Source: Nematostella vectensis
Taxonomy: Eukaryota; Cnidaria; Anthozoa; Actiniaria; Edwardsiidae
Assembly: GCF_932526225.1 (NCBI RefSeq)
Contig: NC_064034.1
Coordinates: 8,666,001 to 8,730,000 of the forward strand
Direction of reading: 5' to 3'
DNA length: 64,000 nt
A program made the translations under genes and the position numbers. The notes below the pieces were generated by a model that saw only the letters and a list, made by a program, of their open reading frames with translations, was not told the DNA's origin and did no database searches. Within the stretch, counting starts at the first letter, position 1. The number at the start of each line of letters is the position of its first letter. Below are positions 55,452-64,000 of this stretch, piece after piece.

Positions 55452-57399
55452 GCGGTGCAATCCATTCCAGATTCCGACAAAGAGCGCTTCTGAGGGGCGC
55501 TGATCGCCAAATGGCGCCTATGTGGTTATCTTTTCTCGAAAAGAAAATTTCTGACGATTAAAATAGCTATGAGAATCGATGGCTTTCTAAAAGAAAAAGA
55601 GGAATAACGTTCACATTGAGTTGATAAAATAAAAGAAGAAACGTTTTTTAATTCCGCTTTCAACACGGTGGAATGATAGAAAGGTGAAATCCAGAACCTT
55701 GACAATACTCATATTGAGAACTTTCAATAATGAACAGATATTTCAAAGAGATGGTCATTCCTCAATCCTAGAAATGTTTTAGATAAAAGTCTTCAAGACC
55801 ATAAGATCAATAGTGTGCACTCTAAAATTCAAAATTGCCCAAATATTTCCCAGTTTAGCAAACGTTATTTATTTTGTTTTTAGTGCACCGAAGAAGAGAT
55901 TATTTATAAGTTTAGTCTTAAATTCATATTAGAGAACGAAGAGAGACCCTCGAGTGTAAATTTTATTTCGCGAATGGGAATTGCCATCAGCCTTTAACTT
56001 ATCGATAAGACTCAAAACAAATTGGATAGGGCTAATAAAAGCAATTTTACAAGTAAAGGAAATAAAGGAACGCTCCTTGAGAACAATAAATCCATGTCAG
56101 AAAGAACATCAATGAAATAAGGCAATTCATTCCCTTGGCATGTTTTTATATATGACGCACGTTAAAGATATAAAAACATTATAATGTATCGATGTGCGCG
56201 AAAAAAATTAAATTTCGAGTAGTCGTAGTTTTATTCCTGCTAGCATATTTTCCCACTTTCCCCACCAACCATTTTATCAAGTTTCCGCGTTGCAAAGCCA
56301 ATTAAATACAAATCGTTGTGCTAACGCGCTTCCTCGCTAACAGATGGACGCCTAAAATAAACTCTAAAATAGCTTATTGCCAATTTACTCTGCTGGTAGT
56401 CTATCACACATTAGATACAAACACCAGAGGGTGGTTTTAATCTTAGGATCAGCAGCCAGCGTGCATTAAAAACAGCAGTAAAGCGACAGATACCTCGGGT
56501 TTCTGAACATGAATAGTCACAGCTTCGAAATCGAAACTGCCAGCTCAGCTTTTGGATAATTGTCAAGCACATTTTTACTGTCCCCAAGGGGCTTTTCCCT
56601 CTTTTCGCCCTTTCCACCTCTTAGTCAAAGCGCATCGTTTTCCATTTGATTGCGAAATATTCTGTTCATAGGCGTTTTTAAGAAAGTGCTGTGCGATATA
56701 GTGTACTAGTTCTTTTCGTTTCGGTATAAGACATCGGTTGTGCTGATTGATTATTATTAAAATAGAAACAAATACCATGTTTGCATGAGGGTCTGACGTC
56801 ACTGAAAGTCCCGGTGAGTGATTTCGAGGAGGTAAATGATAAAGGACAAGGATATTGACCGGTAAGCTCTATCTATTTCGTCTTTTGCCTTGTTTAGGAT
56901 ACATATCACTACAATGACGACCTCGAGACTAGAGGTGCTTTTGATCATGATAACGTTGCAGGCATGTTGCCTTGGGTAACAAGTAGGCTCGGTTTCCAGC
57001 CGTGGTTTCGTCGCGCTCTCCTCCACCGTGGAATGGGGAGGATCGCGGGCGCACCGAAACCACCACGGCTGGATACCGAGCCTAGGTACCTAGAGGCTCT
57101 CTCGTTGCGTTTTTTTTTTATTTAGAGCGAGTGCCACAACTAAGATAATAGAGACTTTCACCGTCTCGCTTTCACTCGGGGCAAGAGCGAAGGGAATAAG
57201 TTTACAGGTCGTGGCATTGCCTGAGAGAAACGGAAACGCTTACTTCGTAGGCTTGGGGCGAAAGGCGAGCCACCCATACGTCCGTATTTTCCCAAATTGC
57301 GAAATCCGGGTTTTCACCGAATAAAAAACTCCGACGCCTACAAGTAGGCTATAAAGGACGGAATTTCAGCTTTTAGGAACGGTAACGGGATTTTTACTT
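55452..57399. other. No recognisable gene; long inverted repeat at 56,985-57,084
   Basis: Mostly AT-rich spacer. AGGCTCGGTTTCCAGCCGTG (from 56,985) faces CACGGCTGGATACCGAGCCT (to 57,082), with further pairing of GGTTTCG and CGAAACC and a G+C-rich loop of about 43 bases. It could be a hairpin-type transposon. No coding region was identified. Confidence 0.55.
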
Positions 57400-57896
57400 C
57401 CAGGAACGGGATTTTAAAGTGCATCTGAAGGAATAAAAGCAATATCCTCCAAAACGGAGGATTCATCAAATATAATATCATCAATACTAGAAGAATCTTT
57501 ATTTCCAAAAATCACCGATTTCCCATAAACCCCGAGTTTTTTTTACAGCCCTTTGAATATACCAGTCTGTAAAACACCTTCTTGCCCAGTCCCCTCACGG
57601 GTAAAGCGCCAGTTGGCGCGAAATAAACACCAAATAAGGAGTAAACAATTTTGGCTGCATGCGGCGTCTTTACCTTGCAACTTTATTCGACGTGGAAATA
57701 AAGTGCTTTTCCTCTTGTTAGAGGGCTTATAATGTAAATATAACCTTATACAAATATAAAACGTATATCTTGCTTGCACTTAAAGTAGCCACTTATTGAT
57801 TATTCAAATGATTTTGCAATTTTGAAAGCATTTACTTTGCTTTACTGACCCAACATGGTACCATTGCAGTTATCATAGTTTACCAAAGTAGTTAGT

Positions 57897-60072
57897 ACGA
57901 AATGCTGATTATCTCGCTAAAAGATGGGTCCTTTAGATATTGATATAGCTTACATATAATTCAAATGATGTATTACCCCTAAAACATGGATGAAATGCTA
58001 AAGGACCCACATTTTTTTGCACAAAAAGTGATATAATTTGCTTTCACATTTTTGCTGTGTATGTAAACATATTTTGTTCCGTCTCACTAGAGATGTAATA
58101 ATAATAATAATAATAATAATTTGATATAGCATTATAAAAATCTCAATGCTTTACAAACATCCTACTCTATTCTACTTATATTTCTAATGGTTAAAAACTA
58201 ATCAATTGTTGTAGTGCTTACAAAATAAGTACGTCTTTAAAGACGATTTAAATTTGCTGAGACAGTCGGTGTTTCTAATGTGTAGGGGGAGGGAGTTCCA
58301 TAATTTAGCTGCAAAGTTTGAAAAAGATCTGTCCCCATAAGTTTTTGTTCGTGATTTAGGAATGACGAGAAGGTTCTTGTTAGCAGATCTAAGGGATCGA
58401 GATGGCGTATACGGTGTTAAGAGTTCAGTGATATATTCAGGAGCCTGGTTGTGGAGAGCTTTATGTGTGATTGTAAGAATTTTAAAGTCTATTCTAGAAG
58501 CAACAGGTAGCCAGTGAAGTTCCTTAAGAATGGGTGTAATGGCGTCCCTCTTCTTAGCACCAACGATTAGTCTTGCGGCAGAGTTCTGAACACGCTGTAG
58601 TTTGGCTATTTCTTTTTCTTGGAGTCCAGACAGAAGACTATTACAGGCATCTAGTTTTGAAGTTATGAAAGCATGAATGAGCTGCTCACAGTTATTGCGG
58701 TCAAGGTATTTCCGTATTCTGCCAATGTTCCTTATAGAATGGTAGGCTGATTTGCAGATGCTGTTGACATGTTTTGTCATAGATAAACTCGAATCGATGA
58801 TTACTCCGAGGTCGCGTGCTGCCTGGGCTGGTTTGATGAAATGTCCATCAACGTCGATTTCAGGAATTATGTTGGTTGACGTGAATCGAGATGAGATATG
58901 TACAATTTCCGTTTTATCGGGGTTACAAGCGAGGCCATTTGACGTACACCAGATGAGGATATCCTTGACACAGACTTCAAGCCTTGATAGAACTGAAGAC
59001 CGATCTTCAGACGGGCAAATGGACACATATAACTGCGTGTCATCAGCATACATCATCGCACCAAGACCATGTGCACGAACAACATCTTCGATAGGCGCGA
59101 AAAACAAAGAGAACAACAACGGGCCGAGTACAGAACTCTGAGGAACGCCATAACGCAGTGGTTGGCTGGAGGATAGAACACCGTCTATAAGGACTTGTTG
59201 AGTTCTGCCAGTTAGATATGATTTGAACCACTGGAGTGCTATCTCATTAATTCCATAACGATGTTGCATACGCGACAACAGAGCCGAGTGTTCTATAGTG
59301 TCAAACGCAGCCGACAGGTCAAATCCTTTTTGTCTTCTTTGTCTTCTCAGTGCTCTACCTTTTAGACTAGTCGTAGATAAAAATGAAGACCCTTTAAGCT
59401 GTTTTATTTTTTTTAACCATTTCATCTAATCGTACTGCGTTACAAAAAACACGGCGCCATTTTGGTGTGGGTAACAGCAATTCTACCTCGCACAAAATGC
59501 TTGATATCTTGCTCAAAGTTGGGTGGTCCTTTAGGTTTTCGTATAGATCACACATAATTTCAATGATACTCGACCCTCAAAACCTAGATGAAATGCTAAA
59601 GGACCCACATTTTTTCGCACAAACATTATTTTTTATCATATTTTCGTCTCGTGTAGGATCGTATATCTTGTGAGACGTGCTCTCTCTGCCTTTTAAAATG
59701 TAAACATTTGCTAAATAAATTTTCTTGAGTACACCTTTTGATTAAATAATGCATTAAAGCATTTGTTATATACAGTATGTATGTGATATAGTAGCCTTTC
59801 CAAGGGTACCATATTCTCAATCGGGATGGTTTGAGTATTTTTGTTGCCATTCTCATAGCATTTGCTTTACCCACAAAAAGTCGGCACAAATTTGTTGATG
59901 ATTTCGGCAATTTCAACTCGCACAAAATGCCTGTTTTTTTTTCAAAGTGGGGTCATTTATGTATTTGTATAGATCACTGATAATTTCAATGATATACGAT
60001 CCTCAAAACCTAGATGAAAAGCTAAAGAACCAACATTTTTTCGCACAAATGCGATTTGCTTTTAATTTTTTT
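57897..60072. repeat. Three copies of a ~170-bp repeat with internal hairpin
   Basis: Copies lie at about 57,897-58,060, 59,490-59,660 and 59,918-60,072. Each has GCACAAAATGC-like text, GTCCTTTAG and its complement CTAAAGGAC about 80 bp later, and a CCACATTTTTT(C/T)GCAC end. The last two are about 428 bp apart. The LINE separates the first from the others. Confidence 0.75.
58099..59425 (-). pseudogene. CR1/L2-type LINE, 5'-truncated, reverse-transcriptase ORF
   Basis: A 407-codon minus-strand frame (59,425-58,202) carries the second half of a non-LTR reverse transcriptase: FDLSAAFDTIEH (the first catalytic Asp region), GVPQSSVLGPLLFSLF (usually GVPQGS; one Gly is Ser), MMYADDTQLY with the catalytic YADD, and the typical C-terminal tail ending ...WNSLPLHIRN. 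The first ~33 codons do not resemble a LINE, so truncation lies near 59,325. An (ATT)n tail on the minus strand (58,099-58,122) marks the 3' end. The endonuclease and ORF1 are missing, so the copy is dead on arrival. It is nested in the foldback element. Confidence 0.85.
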
Positions 60073-60434
60073 ATTTTTTATGTAATTAAGTGCTCATGAA
60101 AACATCTTATAAGTGCTTGCATTTCAAAATACTCATGTCAACATGAGTACGAAAACGGCAAACAGGTAAATCGTTTAATTTTATTTTATTTCAGGGTCGT
60201 ATATCCAGCCGTTTTAGAGACAGTGTCTGAATGTAAAACTTGCGTGTTCAAACAAAAGTAGCGTAGAATCGAAGACAGAAGCGATGGAGTAATTTAAAGT
60301 AAAAATTTTTCAAAAACAACAAAATATGTAGCGAGCAGTTGTACTCGCGTGATATAACCATGAAGTAAGACAACAATAAACTTGTAAGATGTAAGATATA
60401 ATTCCTTTTGTTCGTATCTACAGATATCACACTC

Positions 60435-60624
60435 ACGATTCTACTGTTGTCAAACCATTTAGACGGCTGACAAGCTTCTTCTCCAGTTCCCTTTTCGCTT
60501 CCTGTATTTTTTGGTATTTCGCCAGCCATATATCATTTGTCTTCAAATGACTCGTCTTGGTATGGCAAAAATACGTTTCTGTAGCGTTGTTGAGTCGCTT
60601 TCTCTGGCTCGATGTCACTGGCAT
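60435..60624 (-). CDS. Possible first coding exon, unidentified
   Basis: ATG at 60,624 opens MPVTSSQRKRLNNATETYFC and a charged helical stretch (WLAKYQKIQEAKRELEKKL). A GTGAGTG donor follows at 60,434. No downstream exon was found. It lies just inside the right arm of the foldback element, so it may belong to the element or be chance. Confidence 0.35.
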
Positions 60625-61606
60625 CGCTTTCTCACTCGGCAGTTTGTTGTTTTACATGGAGAAGCGCTCATTTTCGTGAATGAAGATGCAGACTGCGCGC
60701 GCGAGCTGACAAGTTTGATTTCCGCGCCACGCGCCCGCAATACGTTTGTCGGTCAGCGACAAAGGTGTTTTACAGACTGGTATATTCAAAGGGCAAATCG
60801 TGGATTATGGGAAATCGGGATTTTTGGTAATAAAGATTCTTCTAGCATATAGGAGATATTAGATATCGATGAATGAGCCGTTTTGTAGGATATCGGTTTT
60901 ATTCCTTCAGATGCACTTTAACTCTCAGAAACGGAATTTTAATAGTTGATTTAAGGTAATTCCCTTGAAATAGTTCTACAACCCAGAATTTTTTAAAACT
61001 TGGCATTAAACAATATTGAAGTTAAGGGCTTTCAAAAAATGTAATAAAAAAATTGGGGTACCGACCTCGTTTTCACAACAGAGGGGAGTAGAGTTACCGC
61101 GTTTTAACTGATCGCGCAAGGAAAAATTCCAACTCTTAGTTTTCAAAAAGAGTGCCTATAGTCTTTAGAAAATTAAGTTTTGTTTGTCGAGCTGCCAAAA
61201 TCCGATCTCCTAAACAATAACCCGTAGTAGCTAATGTTCAAAACAAATCACATTTTAAGAGATCGCACTAAAAGACATTGTTTTCGCCACTATTCATACG
61301 GTAAAAAGCGCAATTTTGAAGTATTTGTACGGCTTTTAAGAGAAATAACAAAACTTCTACAACCTAACTTTTTTTTCTTCTTTCAGTATATCATTTTTCC
61401 GTATATATTTAACTATTTGAGCAAATAAAAAATGGGGGTAACCGTTTTTCTGTCGAAGCGATTTTAAGTAAAAAACGCGCGCCTTTTGCTGTGTTTTCTT
61501 GTACAACTGTGGCGCGCTCGCGCATTTAATACCGGAAAATTCGAACAGCGCGCGCCACTATGCGCTAATGGGGTGCGCAGTACAATTCAAGGGAATTACC
61601 TTAAGA

Positions 61607-61870
61607 TGAGAATGATTTTAATGACGACATGGTGGTCTTGATGATAGTGATGTCAGTCGGAGAAACGATGTTGGGGATGATGTTAGTGGAGATGGTAAAA
61701 ATTATGTTAATGATGATGATGTTGATGTTAGTGGTGATGGTAAAAGCCAATTTAACGATGTTGGAGATGGTGTTGATGATTGGAGGGTGGAAGTAATGTT
61801 TACAATGATGATATTAATCGAAGGTAAAAGCCAATTACATGATGTTCGAGATGGTGTTGATGATTTTGGC
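61607..61870. repeat. GATGAT-rich degenerate minisatellite
   Basis: It repeats words such as GTAAAAGCCAATTT and GATGTTGGAGATGG at irregular spacing. It is closely related to the array at 63,385-63,975; both begin AAGATGAGAAT and then ATGACGACAT. Confidence 0.75.
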
Positions 61871-62237
61871 GATCATGGGATTTAAACTTCCAGGGACGGC
61901 ATTCTAGCTCCCAATAACGGGATTTGGGGGTAAACAGCGAGCAGGAAGGCGGGACTGGTGAACAAAAGCGTCCGGTAAAACGGTATTGACCCCCCTCCCC
62001 CTAGATCCTGTGAGTAGGGGAGATGAATAAACATGTTTGTGGTCATTTGGTTTTACTGTTTATAAAATTTACATGCTAGACCCACGGTATCGGTAGTGTA
62101 CTGACAGGCTGGCCATGTAAACAATTTAGCTTTCAGCCGAGAAAGACAACAATGCATTATTACATTATTTTGTTAAAAGCTACAAAATTGGAATTTTTGA
62201 TGAAAACAAACATGGGCCTTATATGGAGTACATCAAC
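61871..62237. other. No recognisable gene
   Basis: Short spacer between repeats, with nothing assignable. Confidence 0.6.
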
Positions 62238-62390
62238 GGCGTAGCCAGGATTTTTAACAGGAGGGGGCCCAAAAGGCCCTTTCAAGCCATTTTCTCCTGT
62301 ATTTTAGATAATGTCTCATACATTTACTGTATTTTTGGCTGCTAGAAGAGGGGGCCCGGGCCCCTGGGCCACCCCCCTGGCTACGACCCT
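62238..62390. mobile_element. Short inverted-repeat element, family C, third copy
   Basis: It starts GGCGTAGCCAGG and ends CCTGGCTACG, a clear inverted pair. Its interior matches the copies at 26.2 and 46.7 kb. This shows the family is dispersed rather than tied to the tandem duplication. Confidence 0.7.
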
Positions 62391-63384
62391 GTACATACAA
62401 GAGCCCTTATGCTCCGAAGGATTCTTATGAAAAATGTTGTTTAACACGGTATAAACTTTTGTAAACATGTTTAGAAGAAATGGCCTGACTAATTATCTAC
62501 CTTATAGGTCAATACAATACCGAGACCACTACATGTGACGTTAAAATTGTTAATTTAAGGTACACGCAATAAATACACATTCCGTATTGTCTAAATTGAA
62601 CACAATCCGTATTTTCTAAATTGAAGGTATCCCCAACGCCGGTGTCAAAGCCTGCACTCCGATATGCAGGGTATCTGGGGGTAGATTTCAAGTTTGCCAA
62701 TCATCATGGCCTGGCAAATATCGTCATTATTTTCTACACCCTTATTTACCAATAAGTCCTACTGTTTAGTCACCTCTTTAAAAAGAACTCCATGCAGTAT
62801 CAAGCCCCCAAGCGAAACCCTTGGTATTTAGGGCCCCAACTATCTAACCTATTTCATCTTAACAGCAAGAACGACGTCCAACGCACTTTACCTTTTCGAG
62901 AAAACCTTGTTACCTGAATATTTACAGTTTTCTATAAAATTTTGACGGGGGCGACCTGACAAACGTATTCATCCTCGTGCGCAAAATAATTTGGGATCGA
63001 GCACTTTCTTTCCTCGTCAACGAAAACGCCGCGCAGGGAAAACTTATTTTTCTGCGGTAGAGACCTTTTGGGGATGCAAAGACCGCTGGGACGTTCAGTC
63101 GATTATCTAGAGAAGGCCTGGATCCCAGTAATAGCTCGGCCCAGGATTAGACCGTGAATGTCGTGTGTGCCTAGGAACAGGTACAAGCGAAAGTTAGAAT
63201 TTATACCGAGATTGGAAATGTTACCGAAGTGTTAAATTCTTTTACCTTCATAAGTATTTACAGACTCCAAGTTCATGACGTGCCGAATGATGTGATACTC
63301 ATCACATATGCCATTACCTGAAATATGACAAGGATTTTAATCGAGTGCTTCAATAAATAGATAATGTTGACATAAGTGGTGTTG
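62391..63384. other. No recognisable gene
   Basis: Spacer with only short chance frames. No domain or splice pattern was identified. Confidence 0.55.
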
Positions 63385-63975
63385 GTGGAGGTATTTTAAG
63401 ATGAGAATAATGATAATGACGACATCTTGATGATAGTGATGCTGGCAAAGTCGGATTGACGATGTTGGAGATAAAGATGATGATAGTGGAGTGGATAAAA
63501 GTACTGTTAATGATGATGACGTTGATGATGGTAAAAGCCAAATTGAAGATGTTGGAGATGGTGATAGTGGAGATGGTTAAAATTATGTTAATGATGATGA
63601 TGCTGTTGATAGCGGTGAAGGTAAAAGCCAATTTGACGATGTCGGAGATGGTGATGATGATAGTGGAGATGGTAAAAGTAATGATAATCATAGTGTAAAT
63701 GTTAGTGGTGATGGTAAAAGCCAATTTAACGATGTTGGAGATGATGATGATAATCGTGGAGTGGGTAAAACTACTGTTAATGATAATGACGTTGATGCTG
63801 GTAAAAGCCAATTTGACGATGTCGGAGATGGTGATGATGATAGTGGAGTGGATAAAAGTAGTGTTAATGATGATGACGTTGATGATGGTAAAAGTAATGT
63901 TGATGATGATAATGTGGATGTTAGTGGTGACGGTAAATGCCAAGTTGATGATGGTAGAAGTGATGTTGATTAATG
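63385..63975. repeat. GATGAT-rich minisatellite
   Basis: Units of roughly 70-100 bp share GATGGTAAAAGCCAATTTGACGATG, GAGATGGTGATGATGATAG and GTTAATGATGATGA words (first word split here only by description). Frames across it on both strands give Met/Ile/Val-rich or Asp-rich periodic peptides that reflect the repeat, not a gene. Confidence 0.85.
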
Positions 63976-64000
63976 TAATGTACCTCCCAGCATATCCCTT

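Larger units (their letters stand above)
57400..60945. mobile_element. Foldback-like 3.5-kb element with ~180-bp inverted arms
   Basis: Sequence from 57,400 to 57,580 (AAAGTGCATCTGAAGGAATA..., CTAGAAGAATCTTTATT, GAATATACCAGTCTGTAAAA) recurs inverted between 60,763 and 60,945 with scattered differences. Between the arms lie three copies of a ~170-bp hairpin repeat, a nested LINE and one plausible coding exon. No transposase was found. Target duplication was not found. Confidence 0.55.

Noticed and set aside
63350-63973. Periodic open frames on both strands at the right edge
   Set aside because: They follow from the GATGAT-type minisatellite and have no independent support.

Overview
This 64-kb window looks like chromosomal DNA of an early-branching animal, most likely an anthozoan cnidarian (sea anemone or coral). 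The evidence is intron-containing metazoan genes (BORCS6, CLN3-like, LAGE3, a rhodopsin-class GPCR, a PH-domain gene), AT-rich spacers, many short inverted-repeat transposons, CR1/L2-type LINE remnants and minisatellites. The species assignment is inference.

Layout. 1-0.55 kb: a 98-bp minisatellite. 4.2-5.3 kb: a single-exon GPCR. 7.7-9.3 kb: a ~53-bp minisatellite. 11.2-12.8 kb: a 23-bp minisatellite open in all three minus-strand frames. 13.6-19.05 kb (-): a multi-exon gene for an uncharacterised membrane-anchored protein, with a decayed Crypton-type tyrosine recombinase in one intron. 19.3-21.0 kb (+): BORCS6, head-to-head with that gene. 21.2-50.4 kb: a direct tandem duplication of a ~7.6-kb segment. 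Each copy carries a CLN3 (battenin)-like gene and a LAGE3/Pcc1 (KEOPS) gene. The junction holds a ~130-bp filler that matches sequence at 17.03-17.16 kb. Both CLN3-like copies are open; the first LAGE3 copy has lost a splice donor. 54.8-55.5 kb: a PH-domain protein. 57.4-60.9 kb: a foldback-like element with ~180-bp inverted arms and a nested LINE. 61.6-64 kb: GATGAT-type repeats.

The most remarkable object is a complete 12,457-bp Polinton/Maverick-like (adintovirus-like) viral element at 27,369-39,825, inserted in the first duplication copy. It has ~380-bp terminal inverted repeats with G-tract ends and a 6-bp target duplication (CCTTGA). The second duplication copy preserves the exact empty site at 47,595-47,600. 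It carries a capsid-type gene, an A32-like packaging ATPase, several small membrane-protein genes and a retroviral-type integrase on the plus strand. On the minus strand are two membrane-type genes at the left, and at the right a Cys-rich zinc-finger gene and a long gene fusing a family-B-like DNA polymerase, an SF1 helicase and an HNH nuclease. The integrase and polymerase reading frames converge with abutting stop codons. The element looks dead: there are in-frame stops in the capsid, integrase and one membrane gene, frameshifts in the capsid and polymerase genes, and an altered Walker A motif. The TIRs still agree at roughly 98% by eye, so insertion was fairly recent.

All calls come from reading the sequence and recalling families; no database search was run.
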